Source: Variibacter gotjawalensis (GTDB lineage: Bacteria; Pseudomonadota; Alphaproteobacteria; Rhizobiales; Xanthobacteraceae). From it: a stretch of DNA of 64,000 bases. Where the stretch lies: contig NZ_AP014946.1 of the NCBI RefSeq assembly GCF_002355335.1, positions 4,522,238 through 4,586,237 on the forward strand. Direction: 5' to 3'. Made by a program: the position numbers and the translations under genes. Below the pieces are notes generated by a model, which saw only the letters and a list, made by a program, of their open reading frames with translations, had not been told where the DNA came from and ran no database searches. Below, one piece after another: positions 24,246-33,484 of the stretch (the stretch's first letter is position 1; each line of letters opens with the position of its first letter).

Positions 24246-25336
24246 TGGCTCACGATCCGTTTCGTTCGGAACATCATCAGATCGTACTGAAAATCCGCGA
24301 CCTGCTGATACATGTTGCTCTTCTTCATGAACTCGCGCTGATGATTGAACATCGTCGCGAACTCTGGATTTGATCCGACGAGGCCTTTGTAGAAGCCTTC
24401 CGTTTCCTCGAAGATCTTCATCAGCACTTCGTTCGGGAATAGCGAGACCTGTACGCCCTGCGAGATCAGGCGCTGCAACGCTTCCGGATTCTTCGCATCG
24501 TAGTGCGCCAGCATGTCGAGCGTCGTCGCTTGCGACGCGATCTCGATCGCCTTCTTGTAAAGCGGCGGCAGCTCGTTGAATTTCTCGAGGTTGAACACGC
24601 CGTGGAAGATCGTGCCGCCCTCTTGCCAGCCTGGCGAATAGTAGCGTTGCACGACCTTGTGGAAGCCGAGCTTCTCGTCGTCATACGGCCCGATATATTC
24701 GACCGCATCGATCGCGCCGCGTTCGAGCGCCGGATAGATATCGCCCGGCGCGATCTGTTGCGGCACGACGCCGAGGCGTGACGCGATGTTGCCGGCAAGG
24801 CCCGCGATGCGCATCTTCAAACCACGCAGGTCGTCGACCGTCTTGATTTCTTTCTTGAACCAGCCGCCCCACTGCATGCCCGTATTGCCGCACGGATACG
24901 CGACGACCTTCTGTTTGCGCAGGAATTCGTGCGTCATCGTCATGCCGCCGCCGTGGTAGTACCAGGCGTTCTGCGCGCGCGGGTTCATCATGAAAGGCGC
25001 CGACGATGTAAGCGAATAAGTCGGGTCTTTGCCGACATAAAACAGCAAGCCCGTGTAGGCCGCCTCCACGGTGCCGCTCTGCACCGCATCGAGCGCTTGC
25101 AGCCCCGGGACGATCTCGCCGGCCGCGAATTGCTGAATGACGAATTTGCCGTCCGTCAGGTCGGAGACGAGTTTGGCGAAATATTCGCCGGCGCCGAACG
25201 TGATGTCGACGCTTTTCGGGAAGCTGGAGGTCATCCGCCAGCGGATTTGCGGAGCTGATTGAGCGATAGCAGGCGCGGCGATTGCGGCAGTGCCGCCCAG
25301 CGCGAGGGCGGACTTCAGGAAGACACGACGTTTCAT
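24242..25336 (-). CDS. TRAP transporter solute-binding protein (DctP family), orphan
   Basis: 364 aa from the ATG at 25336 (MKRRVFLKSALALGG), a Tat-like twin-arginine signal ending APAIAQSA. The DctP fold follows: IRWRMTSSFPKSVDITFGAGEYFAKLVSDLTDGKF, LRGLKMRIAGLAGNIASRLG, GAIDAVEYIGPYDD (the carboxylate-gripping region). It resembles the TakP-like 2-oxo-acid binders. TRAP systems need DctQ and DctM membrane subunits, which are not in the neighbourhood, so this copy must use distant partners. Regulation unknown. A longer in-frame start at 25420 lacks a signal peptide. Confidence 0.85.
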   Translation of the reverse strand: MKRRVFLKSALALGGTAAIAAPAIAQSAPQIRWRMTSSFPKSVDITFGAGEYFAKLVSDLTDGKFVIQQFAAGEIVPGLQALDAVQSGTVEAAYTGLLFYVGKDPTYSLTSSAPFMMNPRAQNAWYYHGGGMTMTHEFLRKQKVVAYPCGNTGMQWGGWFKKEIKTVDDLRGLKMRIAGLAGNIASRLGVVPQQIAPGDIYPALERGAIDAVEYIGPYDDEKLGFHKVVQRYYSPGWQEGGTIFHGVFNLEKFNELPPLYKKAIEIASQATTLDMLAHYDAKNPEALQRLISQGVQVSLFPNEVLMKIFEETEGFYKGLVGSNPEFATMFNHQREFMKKSNMYQQVADFQYDLMMFRTKRIVSQ

Positions 25337-25513
25337 CGCGAGGGTTCCCCGTTTTATTGCCGGCGTCCTCGTCCAAGCAAGGAGCTTGCCACCACGGGTT
25401 GCATGATCCTGCCACGCCAATCAGCCTACGGTGGAAGCCGCGATGCTCAGATTTCTTGCAAGCCGCGCGTCGAAACGGCGGCGATAATGAGCTTCTGAGA
25501 GAGCGAGCCGACG

Positions 25514-26194
25514 ATGAAACAACGCAATGACGCCGCCCGGATCGGCATCGTGATCTACGAGGATGTCGAGCCGATCGATGTCGGCGGCACTGCCGGCGTC
25601 GTCTCGATGGCAACGCGCGTCCTGCCAAACATCACATCGGTGCTCATTGCGGAGCACAAAGGGCCGATAAAACTGGCAGGCGGCGTCACCGTGTTGGCGG
25701 ACTACGATTTCGCTGTGCCGCCGCCCTGCGACGTCTACATCGTCTGCGGCGGGCCGGGCTGGCGCCGCGAGGTCCGCAACGACGCAATGATGGCGTTCCT
25801 CCGCGCCCGGCAGAAAGCCGAGATCGCCTCGGTTTGCACCGGCGCGCTCATCCTCGCCGCCGCCGGCACGCTCGATGGGCTGCAGGCAACGACGCGGCGG
25901 ACCGCCGTCGGCGCGGAGACCAGCGCCCCGCTCGCCGATATGACCGGCTACGCTGCCACGGCCAAGCCGATCCCGGCGCTCGTCGTCGAGGATCAAGGCG
26001 TCGTCACGAGCGGCGGCGTCTCGCTCGCGATCGACGGCATGCTGTATCTGATCGGCAAACTCTACGGCGAAGCTGCGCGCGACGACGTCGCCAAGGTGAT
26101 CGAATACGACCGCGCTTTTTCGGCTAACCGCGATGCGTTGGGCATCGTGACTGCCGGGCCTAGTCGCTACGCTAACCGCGACTCGTCTGCGTAG
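25514..26194 (+). CDS. DJ-1/PfpI family protein
   Basis: 226 aa cytosolic protein of the DJ-1/PfpI/GATase-like fold: IGIVIYEDVEPIDVGGTAGVVSMA at the start, CDVYIVCGGPGWRRE in the middle, and the nucleophile elbow SVCTGALILAAAGTLDGLQATTRR with its catalytic Cys. The GlxA-type arrangement (no helix-turn-helix) suggests an isonitrile hydratase-like or glyoxalase-like hydrolase. Its end overlaps the end of the convergent pyrF by 28 bp. A second member with a membrane anchor is at 50979-52097. Confidence 0.85.
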   Translation: MKQRNDAARIGIVIYEDVEPIDVGGTAGVVSMATRVLPNITSVLIAEHKGPIKLAGGVTVLADYDFAVPPPCDVYIVCGGPGWRREVRNDAMMAFLRARQKAEIASVCTGALILAAAGTLDGLQATTRRTAVGAETSAPLADMTGYAATAKPIPALVVEDQGVVTSGGVSLAIDGMLYLIGKLYGEAARDDVAKVIEYDRAFSANRDALGIVTAGPSRYANRDSSA

Positions 26195-26997
26195 CGTTCG
26201 ATACGATCCGCCAACGCCATCTCGTTAGGCCCGGCCATAGCTATCGCGCGCGATACAGAAGGGATACAGCGCGCATAAGCTCCTCCGAAAGCCCGTTTCA
26301 CATCCGCCACTGTCGCACCTTGCGCGCCGACACCCGGCGCAAGGAACAATGCATTCGGCAGCCGCGCAACGATGCCGGCCGTCTCGTCGCCGAGCGTAGC
26401 GCCGACCACGGCGCCGATTGGCCCGACGTCATCAGCCGCGTTCTGCCGTGTGATTGCCTCACAGAATGATTCCGCAACACTCAAGCCGCCGGCTGTCCGC
26501 GCTGACTGCAGGAGCGTGCCCTCCGGGTTCGATGAGCGCACAACAACGAAGACAGCGGCTCCGTGCGACTTCGCACGCGTGAATAAAGGCGCCAGTGCGT
26601 CGATGCCAAGATAGGCGTGCGCTGTCACCGCGTCACTGCCGAACGCACTGCCTGCGCCAAGAAAGGCATCGCCATAAGCCGTCGCGGTCGACCCGAGATC
26701 GCCTCGCTTCGCATCGACGATCGTCAACGCTCCGCCGGCGCGCGTTTGCCAAACGACACGTTTGAGTTCTTGCATCCCATCAGGTCCGAAGCGCTCGAAG
26801 AATGCGCTTTGCGGCTTGATGACGGCGGCGCGCGGCGCCGCGATGCCGACGAGCGTGTCGCAGAACCGAACCAAGCCACTAAAGTCGTGCGGCAAATCCC
26901 AAGCAGCCAGTGCTTCCGAGGAAGGATCAATCCCAACGCAGAGATGACCGCGCTCGCGAGAAAGCGCGAGGAAACGGTTCGCAAACGAATTCTGCAA
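26167..26997 (-). CDS. pyrF: orotidine 5'-phosphate decarboxylase, type 2
   Basis: 276 aa. Converts orotidine monophosphate to UMP, the last step of de novo pyrimidine synthesis. The type 2 form is marked by length and by the catalytic IVDAKRGDLGSTA (Lys/Asp charge network) near residue 97, LCVGIDPS at the N-terminus and FLAPGVGAQG near the C-terminus. It starts with TTG: AGGTGGG lies six bases upstream and no ATG is available. Standalone gene on the minus strand, convergent with the DJ-1 gene. Confidence 0.9.
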   Translation of the reverse strand: MQNSFANRFLALSRERGHLCVGIDPSSEALAAWDLPHDFSGLVRFCDTLVGIAAPRAAVIKPQSAFFERFGPDGMQELKRVVWQTRAGGALTIVDAKRGDLGSTATAYGDAFLGAGSAFGSDAVTAHAYLGIDALAPLFTRAKSHGAAVFVVVRSSNPEGTLLQSARTAGGLSVAESFCEAITRQNAADDVGPIGAVVGATLGDETAGIVARLPNALFLAPGVGAQGATVADVKRAFGGAYARCIPSVSRAIAMAGPNEMALADRIERYADESRLA

Positions 26998-27085
26998 AAT
27001 AGCCCACCTGAAAAATGAACTGAAAAACTGTCAAACGGCTTCGTATAGATCGCGGAAAAGCTAATGCACACAGCCGCAGATTGAT

Positions 27086-27107
27086 GCGGGCAGAAAAATC
27101 CGCCCGC
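27086..27107 (-). terminator. hairpin after the acyl-CoA dehydrogenase gene
   Basis: GCGGGC pairs with GCCCGC; on the minus strand the loop carries TTTTT. It begins 6 bp past the acyl-CoA dehydrogenase stop. No T-run follows the stem, so it is a weak candidate. Confidence 0.35.
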
Positions 27108-27112
27108 CGCTA

Positions 27113-28909
27113 TCAAGCCACCAACAGCGCTGACGCATCGTCCATCGAGATTGGATCGTCAGAGAGCAGCGCGTCGATCGCCTTCTCCTCCCAGTCGAAA
27201 TTTGTCAGCTGGGTCGGCGTCGATTTGTGCAAGCGATGTTCGAGTACGAAGCGCGACATCACCATGCGACGCGCGTCGCCGCCCTTCATGCCGAGGTGAC
27301 GGCCCTCGGTGGCCATCAATGCTGCCGTCAGCGCGTGATAAAGCTTGCCGGCCGCGACGCGGCTGAAGCGTTCGTATTGCCGGCTCTTTGCAACTTGGCT
27401 CGCGAAGTCGAACGCGTCCGCAAGCCCGCCTTCGAGCCGCGTGCGGAACTGCCCCGGAATTCCGGCAGCGTCGGCGAGGCGATCCGAAATGTCCTCGCGC
27501 AAGTGTTTATCGGCACCGGACTTCGCGATCGCACGATTAATGACATCGAGCGACACGATATTGCTCGTACCGTCCCAAATCACGCCGAGATAAGCGTCGC
27601 GCACCAATCGCGCGTTCGGCCAGTCCTCGATATAGCCGTTGCCGCCGCGCACCTCGAGCGCACCGCCCGCCACCGTCACGTTGTCGCGGCACGCACGATA
27701 TTTCGTGATCGGCGTCATGATGCGCAGGATCATTTCGGACTTCTTATCCGTCTCCGCCTTGTTCGCCGCAAGCGATGCGTAGAGCACAGCCGAAAGCGCC
27801 TGCTCGGTCGGGATCATGATCTTGAGCAGTTGGCGCCGCAGCAGCGGATACTCAATGATCGTTTTGCCGAAGGCGTTGCGGTGCCGCGCCGTTTGCAGCG
27901 CCTCGTTGAGGCAGCGGCGCATCATGCCGGCAGCGCGGGCCGCATGCGAGACGCGGCCCGTATTGACCATACCGAGCATGTGCTTGAGGCCCTGATCGAG
28001 CTGGCCAAGTTCGTAGGCGATCGCCCCTTCGAAGCGGATTTCGCCGCTAGCCATCGTCTTGCTGCCGAGTTTGTCTTTGAGGCGCGCGATGCGATACGCA
28101 TTGCGCGTTCCGTCGTCGAGAGTCTTCGGCATCAGAAACAGGCCGAGCCCGCGCCCGCCGGCCGGCGCGCCTTCGGGCCGCGCCAACAATACGGCGAGAT
28201 CGGCGTCCGTGTGCGAGCAAAACCACTTCTCGCCGTAGAGCCGCCAGTGATCGCCCTCGCGCACCGCCGTGAGTTCATTCGCGCCAACGTCCGAGCCGCC
28301 CGCTTTCTCGGTCATGAATTGCGCGGACTTCTTCAGCTGCGTCAGATCTTGGCTGATCATGTCGGCGAGATACTTCGCTTTCAGCTCCTCGCTACCGTAG
28401 CGGCGCACAAGTTCCGACGAACAGTCCGCAAGGCTGATCGGGCACAAGAGCCCGAACTCCGCCTGTGCGAACAAATAGAAGAACACGAACTTCGCGAGTT
28501 CCGGCATCGGCGCATCCCAGCCCATCACGCCGGCGCGGTTCGTCATTGCGTGCATGCCGAATTTGCCGAAGCCGAGCTCCTCCATGCCACGATACGACGG
28601 ATGGTATTCGATCCACTCTTCGTCGCGCCCGAACTGGTCACGATAATGCAGCACCGGAGGATGCCGCTCCGCGGCGTCAGAAAGCTCGCCGAGCTTGCCG
28701 CCACCAAGCGCGCCGAGTTCGCTCAGGTGCGGCGTCAGGTGCTGCAGCAGCGGTCCGTCCATGTAGAGCGGAAGCAAGCTGCGCAGACTGTGGTCGACCT
28801 CGAAGAAGTTAAGCCCTTTCGCGGTTGGCGCGAGGTGCTCGGAACGTTTGTTGGTTGCGGCGCGGCCGCTGAGCAAGCTCGCTGCGTCGGGACGGACTGC
28901 GATATTCAT
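27113..28909 (-). CDS. acyl-CoA dehydrogenase, long form
   Basis: 598 aa FAD enzyme that oxidises acyl-CoA to enoyl-CoA. The long form has an extra N-terminal helical region (about 1-60) and a C-terminal extension (about 480-598). Signature parts: FMTEKAGGSDVGANELTAVR (FAD/substrate loop), LGSKTMASGEIRFEGA, RHRNAFGKTIIEYPLLRR, ALEVRGGNGYIEDWPNARLVRDAYLGVIWDGTSNI (active-site region). The size and the WDGTSNI ending recall AidB/long-chain ACAD types. AAGGAG lies six bases before the ATG. Cotranscribed with the Bug-type binding protein 18 bp upstream, under a LysR regulator's likely control. Substrate unknown. Confidence 0.85.
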   Translation of the reverse strand: MNIAVRPDAASLLSGRAATNKRSEHLAPTAKGLNFFEVDHSLRSLLPLYMDGPLLQHLTPHLSELGALGGGKLGELSDAAERHPPVLHYRDQFGRDEEWIEYHPSYRGMEELGFGKFGMHAMTNRAGVMGWDAPMPELAKFVFFYLFAQAEFGLLCPISLADCSSELVRRYGSEELKAKYLADMISQDLTQLKKSAQFMTEKAGGSDVGANELTAVREGDHWRLYGEKWFCSHTDADLAVLLARPEGAPAGGRGLGLFLMPKTLDDGTRNAYRIARLKDKLGSKTMASGEIRFEGAIAYELGQLDQGLKHMLGMVNTGRVSHAARAAGMMRRCLNEALQTARHRNAFGKTIIEYPLLRRQLLKIMIPTEQALSAVLYASLAANKAETDKKSEMILRIMTPITKYRACRDNVTVAGGALEVRGGNGYIEDWPNARLVRDAYLGVIWDGTSNIVSLDVINRAIAKSGADKHLREDISDRLADAAGIPGQFRTRLEGGLADAFDFASQVAKSRQYERFSRVAAGKLYHALTAALMATEGRHLGMKGGDARRMVMSRFVLEHRLHKSTPTQLTNFDWEEKAIDALLSDDPISMDDASALLVA

Positions 28910-28927
28910 ATGAATCTCCTTCGCGCG

Positions 28928-29905
28928 TTATTGTTGTTCAATGCCGACCGACTTGATGACGTCGCGCCATTTCGGAATTTCAGTGCTCATATACTGCGAC
29001 AGATACGCCGCGTCGGTTGACGGCGCGCGCACGATGCCTTGGTTATCCAGCAACATCTTCGTGGCCGGATCGTCGAGCACCGCCGCAAGTGTTGCGTTGA
29101 GTTTCGCGACGATATCCGCGGGCGTTCCCTTCGGCGCGACGATACCGAATATAACGCTGGAATCGAAGCCCTTGATCCCCTGCTCGTCGAGCGTCGGCAC
29201 ATCCGGCATGATCGGCGTGCGGCGGCCGGCCGTGACACCGAGCGCCTTCATTGTGCCGGCCTTCACTTGCGGCGCCGCGAGATAGACATCGAGAATGCTC
29301 AGCTGCACCTGCCCGCCGATCAAATCCTGCATCGCCTGCGATGCGCCGCGATATGCGACCTGCACGAGATCCGTGCCGGTCTGCTGATTAAACATTACGC
29401 CGGCAAGATGCGTCGAACCGCCGACGCCGGCATGCGAAAAGCTAAGCGCGCCTTTGTGAGCCTTGCTATACGCAACCAGCTCCGCGATCGTCTTCGCAGG
29501 GAAACTCGGATGCGCGACGATCACGTTGGGCAATGCGCCGATCATGATGATTGGGTCAAAGCTTTTGATCGGATCGTAAGCAAGCTTCTTGTAGAGGCTA
29601 ACGTTGATGACCAGCGGCCCCGATGTGCCGAGCATCAGCGTGTATCCATCGGGCGCAGCATTGGAAACGAAGTCCGCCGCGATGTTGCCGCCCGCACCTG
29701 CCTTGTTCTCCACGACAACCGGCTGGCCGATCCGCGACTGCATCGCGCCCGCGAGAGCACGGCCGAGCGCATCGGTCGGGCCGCCGGCCGTGAACGGAAT
29801 TACGAGCTTGATCGGGCGCTCGGGAAACTGCGCTTGCGCGGGCAGTGCCGAAAGCATCGCCACGCCAATCGCCGCCGCGCATTGCGCCAAAACCTTCGAA
29901 AACAT
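28928..29905 (-). CDS. Bug/TctC-type tripartite tricarboxylate-binding protein
   Basis: 325 aa periplasmic protein with signal peptide (VLAQCAAAIGVAMLSALPAQAQ). The Bug fold is marked by FPERPIKLVIPFTAGGPTDALGRALAGAM, VVENKAGAGGNIAADFVSNAAPDGYTLMLGTSGP and LSFSHAGVGGSTHLAGVMF. These bind aromatic or dicarboxylic acids for TctAB permeases. No TctA or TctB gene is adjacent. GGGAGG precedes the ATG. First gene of a two-gene unit with the acyl-CoA dehydrogenase, divergent from a LysR gene, which suggests induction by the imported acid. Confidence 0.9.
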   Translation of the reverse strand: MFSKVLAQCAAAIGVAMLSALPAQAQFPERPIKLVIPFTAGGPTDALGRALAGAMQSRIGQPVVVENKAGAGGNIAADFVSNAAPDGYTLMLGTSGPLVINVSLYKKLAYDPIKSFDPIIMIGALPNVIVAHPSFPAKTIAELVAYSKAHKGALSFSHAGVGGSTHLAGVMFNQQTGTDLVQVAYRGASQAMQDLIGGQVQLSILDVYLAAPQVKAGTMKALGVTAGRRTPIMPDVPTLDEQGIKGFDSSVIFGIVAPKGTPADIVAKLNATLAAVLDDPATKMLLDNQGIVRAPSTDAAYLSQYMSTEIPKWRDVIKSVGIEQQ

Positions 29906-30029
29906 CGGTCCTCCCTCGGTCCGCGCTGATCCGCGAACTCTTTCGGGAGATTATTGAGCCTGCGGCCGATACAGTCCAATATCGCTTTTGGTTGAATTGA
30001 GACCGAATTTATATCAACGGAGTGCCGTA

Positions 30030-30935
30030 ATGGACGTCCGCAAGCTGCGCTATTTCACGGTACTGGCCGAAGAGAAGCATTTCGGCCGCGCCGCTAAAAA
30101 GCTCTCGTTGTCGCAGCCGCCCCTGAGTTACGCGATTAAGCAACTCGAGTCTGAACTCGACGCTCGGTTGTTCACCCGCAACACGCGCGCGGTCGAGCTC
30201 ACGCCGGCCGGACTTGCGTTGCGCAACGAAGCCTTCGCGCTGCTCCGCCGCATCGACGAGATCAAACGCCAAGTGCGTTCTGTCGCCGACGGACAGGCCG
30301 GCGTGCTTCGCGTCGGCTTCGGCGGCTCGATGCTATATCGCGGACTACCCGACATTCTTGCGGACTTTTCGAAGAAGCTCCCGCTGATCGACATCAAGCT
30401 GCGCGAAATGGGGTCGGTCGATCAGATCGAAGCCATCCAGCGCGACGAGATCGACCTCGGCTTCATTCATGGCCACGAGACGCCCGCAGGCCTCGATGGT
30501 TTCCGTTATCACGCCGAGCCGTTCGTCGCGTGCCTGCCGGCGACGCATCGTCTCGCCAAGCAAAAGCGCATCAAGCTTGCGCAGCTCGCCCAAGACGATT
30601 TCGTGTTGTTCCAGCGCCGCGGATCACCCGCCTACTACGAGTCGATCATCGGCACCTGTCTCGCCGCCGGTTTCGCGCCGAGGGTTCGTCATGAAGTCGC
30701 GATCTGGCTAAGCGTGGTATCCCTAGTCGCAAGCGGCACCGGTGTCGCGCTGGTGCCGCGTTCTTTGCGGAATTCTGCACTCGCAGGCGCCGTTTTCATT
30801 CCGATCGATCAAACCGGAATCCTTTCGGAGACACACTGCGTGTGGAAACCAGAACGGCTCGTCGACGCCGGCCTCGCCAACGCAATCGGCCTCATCCGCG
30901 CCCGTGCGTCCGGACGCGGAAAGCCGCAGCGCTAG
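30030..30935 (+). CDS. LysR-family transcriptional regulator
   Basis: 301 aa from the ATG at 30030 (GGAG nine bases upstream; the 5' extension to 29988 has no site). N-terminal winged helix MDVRKLRYFTVLAEEKHFGRAAKKLSLSQPPLSYAIKQLESEL with the typical SQPPLS recognition helix, then the co-inducer domain in two subdomains (LRVGFGGSMLYRGLPDIL, IDLGFIHGHETPAGL, VRHEVAIWLSVVSLVASGTGVALVPRSL). Divergent from the Bug/acyl-CoA dehydrogenase unit with 124 bp between, the standard layout for regulating that unit and itself. Its 3' end overlaps the Old Yellow Enzyme gene by 4 bp. Confidence 0.9.
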   Translation: MDVRKLRYFTVLAEEKHFGRAAKKLSLSQPPLSYAIKQLESELDARLFTRNTRAVELTPAGLALRNEAFALLRRIDEIKRQVRSVADGQAGVLRVGFGGSMLYRGLPDILADFSKKLPLIDIKLREMGSVDQIEAIQRDEIDLGFIHGHETPAGLDGFRYHAEPFVACLPATHRLAKQKRIKLAQLAQDDFVLFQRRGSPAYYESIIGTCLAAGFAPRVRHEVAIWLSVVSLVASGTGVALVPRSLRNSALAGAVFIPIDQTGILSETHCVWKPERLVDAGLANAIGLIRARASGRGKPQR

Positions 30936-32020
30936 GCGTGCGTCGGATAATCCGTATAGCCCCGTGCGTCACCGCCGTAGAAGGTGGCTTTATCGGGCTG
31001 CGCGAGCGGCGCGCCATCTCGGAAGCGCTCGACCAAATCCGGATTGGCGATGAACGGCTTTCCGAACGCGATGAGGTCCGCGCGATCCTCATCGAGCGCT
31101 GCCGTCGCCAGCGTCTCCTCGTAGCCGTTGTTGGCGATATACGTTCCGCCGAAGCGCTTGCGCACCGACGCATAGTCGAACGCGATGTTGTCGCGTGCGC
31201 CGCCTGTGGCGCCTTCGATGACATGGATGAACGCGATCTTGCGCTTGCCGAGTTCATCCGCGACATAGTCGAACAGCGGCTGTGGGTCGCTGTCCGCCGC
31301 ATCGTTCGCCGGCGTCACCGGCGACAAACGAATGCCTACGCGCTCCTTGCCGATCGCCGCCACGACAGCATCGACGACTTCGAGCAGAAACCGCGCGCGG
31401 TTCTCGATCGAACCACCATAATTGTCGGTGCGCTTGTTGATCCCGTCGCGGAGGAATTGGTCGATCAGATATCCGTTCGCGCCGTGAATCTCGACGCCGT
31501 CGAACCCGGCCTCGACCGCATTCCGCGCGGCCTGCGCATAATCTTTCACCGCCGCGGCGATCTCGTCCGTCGTCAGAGCACGCGGCTCCGATACGTCCGC
31601 GAATGTGCCGCCGACGAAAGTCTTCGCCTTCGCGCGCACGGCCGAGGGAGCGACCGGAGCCGCGCCATCCTTCTGCAGCGACGTATGCGAGATACGGCCG
31701 ACATGCCAGAGCTGCACGACGATATGTCCGCCGCGCGCATGCACGGCATCGGTGACTTTCTTCCAGCCCGCGATTTGCTCTTTCGAGTAGATGCCGGGCG
31801 TGTCCTGATAACCCTGCCCTTGCTGGCTGATCTGGGTTGCCTCGGTCACGATCAAACCGGCCGACGCGCGCTGCGCATAATAGATGACAGATAATTCGGA
31901 CGGAACGAACCCGGCCCCGGCGCGATTTCGCGTCAACGGCGCCATGACGACCCGGTTGGCGAGCGTGATGTTTCCGAGTTTATAAGGGGAAAGAAGCTTC
32001 GAATTCGTCTTCGTCAGCAT
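30932..32020 (-). CDS. Old Yellow Enzyme-type alkene reductase
   Basis: 362 aa FMN enzyme that reduces C=C bonds of enones, nitro-olefins or maleimides with NAD(P)H. I start at ATG 32020 (MLTKTNSKLLSP). Signature elements: LANRVVMAPLTRNRA, LIVTEATQISQQGQGY, VQLWHVGRISH, and the catalytic/substrate region GFDGVEIHGANGYLIDQFLRDGINKRTDNYGGSIENRARFLLEVV. NemA/classical-type length. Convergent with the LysR gene. Physiological substrate unknown. Confidence 0.9.
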   Translation of the reverse strand: MLTKTNSKLLSPYKLGNITLANRVVMAPLTRNRAGAGFVPSELSVIYYAQRASAGLIVTEATQISQQGQGYQDTPGIYSKEQIAGWKKVTDAVHARGGHIVVQLWHVGRISHTSLQKDGAAPVAPSAVRAKAKTFVGGTFADVSEPRALTTDEIAAAVKDYAQAARNAVEAGFDGVEIHGANGYLIDQFLRDGINKRTDNYGGSIENRARFLLEVVDAVVAAIGKERVGIRLSPVTPANDAADSDPQPLFDYVADELGKRKIAFIHVIEGATGGARDNIAFDYASVRKRFGGTYIANNGYEETLATAALDEDRADLIAFGKPFIANPDLVERFRDGAPLAQPDKATFYGGDARGYTDYPTHA

Positions 32021-32117
32021 GTGTCTCACCACGTCGTCATTGACTGCGGTTGATTTAGAAACGATCGATCCGAAGTCAATGCATAGCTCCCACGCAAAAA
32101 GGCCGATACGGCGAAGC

Positions 32118-32666
32118 TCATTCCGGCTGCCGATACGCGCCGTCCCAATAGAGCAACGGATCCACTTCCTCGCTCCACAAGCGCACGTCGGCGACGCGGC
32201 CGAAGAAAACCGTGTGGCTATCGGCCGCCAGCGCCCGCGTTACGATGCAGTCGAAACTCGCGAGCGAGCCGACCAAGGCCGGCGCTCCGGTCGCAAGCGT
32301 TTGCCATTCGCGGCTGAGGAACCGCTTCGACCGCTGCGCAGGATCGCCGAAACGCTTCGCCAATGCTTCGTCGCCGGCGCGCAGCACGTTGACGCAGAAG
32401 CGACCGGACCGCGCGATCGGGTCATGGCTTGTTGCAGCCTGATTGATGCAGATGAGCAGCACCGGCGGCTCCGCCGAAACCGACGTCAAGCCCGTCGACA
32501 CGAGGCCGTATTGCTTGTTCTCATGCGCGGTCGTCACGACGGTGACGCCGGAGGCGAGTCGCCGCATCCCACTCTTGAACAGCGAGACGTTCGTGTCGCT
32601 CAAGCGCAGCGGATCGTGCGGCTCCGCCGAACTCACTTCATGGATGCGAATGTGTCTCGTCACCAT
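32118..32666 (-). CDS. flavin reductase (FMN reductase), sulfonate operon
   Basis: 182 aa of the flavin-reductase-like domain family: [47 protein letters not shown], and the [20 protein letters not shown] segment. It supplies reduced FMN to the SsuD monooxygenase, the usual role of SsuE/MsuE-type partners although this is the other (non-flavodoxin) reductase fold. The 5' end overlaps the ssuB gene by 29 bp, so it is the last gene of the sulfonate operon. Confidence 0.85.
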   Translation of the reverse strand: MVTRHIRIHEVSSAEPHDPLRLSDTNVSLFKSGMRRLASGVTVVTTAHENKQYGLVSTGLTSVSAEPPVLLICINQAATSHDPIARSGRFCVNVLRAGDEALAKRFGDPAQRSKRFLSREWQTLATGAPALVGSLASFDCIVTRALAADSHTVFFGRVADVRLWSEEVDPLLYWDGAYRQPE

Positions 32667-33477
32667 CGTGATCCTTCTTCAGCAATTGATCGAGGATTTT
32701 GCCCTCAAGCTTTGCGAGCTCCACGGAGCCGCGGCGGCGCGGACGTTCGAGCGGCACCGAGACATCGAGCGTTATGCGCCCTTCGTCGATGAGCACGACG
32801 CGATCCGCCAGCGCCAGCGCTTCGGCGACATCGTGTGTGACGAGAACCGCCGTGAATCCCTGACGCAACCAGATGCGCTCGATCAGCGACTGCATCTCGA
32901 TCCGCGTCAAAGCGTCGAGCGCGCCGAGCGGTTCGTCGAGCGCCATCAGCTGCGGACGGCTCGCCAGCGCACGCGCAAGCGCAACACGCTGCCGTTGGCC
33001 GCCGGAGAGCACCGAAGGCCAATCGTTCGCGCGGCTTTCGAGCCCGACCTCTGCCAGCATCGCCAGAGCCGTCGCGCGGCGTTCGGCGGGCGGTGTGTCG
33101 CCAAGGCCGACCTCGACATTCTCGACGACGCGCGCCCACGGCAGCAGGCGATGTTCCTGGAAAACGATGCGCGTCGACGCTTTGCCGCCGTTCGCGCCGG
33201 CAAGCGAAAGCGTCCCGCTGCTCGGCCGTTCGAGATCTGCGATGAGCCGTAGCAACGTGCTCTTGCCGCAGCCGCTGCGCCCGATCACGGCGACGAACTG
33301 GCCCGCCGGGATCGAGAGACTCAGTCCGCGCAGCACCTCGTTCTCGCCGAACGATTTCTTGACGCCGCCGATCTCGACACGCGCGCCGCCGATAGCCTGC
33401 CGCGTATGGATCTGCGGTTCTGGGCGCACGACCTCGGTGCGCTCCAGCAACGTAAAAGGAAGAGTCGCGATAGCCAT
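32638..33477 (-). CDS. ssuB: sulfonate ABC transporter ATPase
   Basis: 279 aa ABC ATPase. Walker [10 protein letters not shown] at about 66-74, Q-loop QEHRLLPW, signature [15 protein letters not shown] at about 157, Walker [13 protein letters not shown] and H-loop VTHDVAEAL. Powers import through SsuC. Cluster with ssuC, ssuD and ssuA identifies it as the sulfonate-uptake member rather than a taurine or nitrate one. The N-terminal 35 residues precede the ATPase core and are unusual. Overlaps the flavin reductase gene. Confidence 0.9.
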   Translation of the reverse strand: MAIATLPFTLLERTEVVRPEPQIHTRQAIGGARVEIGGVKKSFGENEVLRGLSLSIPAGQFVAVIGRSGCGKSTLLRLIADLERPSSGTLSLAGANGGKASTRIVFQEHRLLPWARVVENVEVGLGDTPPAERRATALAMLAEVGLESRANDWPSVLSGGQRQRVALARALASRPQLMALDEPLGALDALTRIEMQSLIERIWLRQGFTAVLVTHDVAEALALADRVVLIDEGRITLDVSVPLERPRRRGSVELAKLEGKILDQLLKKDHDGDETHSHP

Positions 33478-33484
33478 TGTGTCC

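Noticed and set aside
27227..29020. A 597-codon plus-strand frame over the acyl-CoA dehydrogenase gene
   Set aside because: Arg/Ala/His/Val-rich with no motif; mirror frame of the real minus-strand gene.
30842..31894. A 350-codon plus-strand frame over the Old Yellow Enzyme gene
   Set aside because: No recognisable domain and overlap with two well-supported genes.
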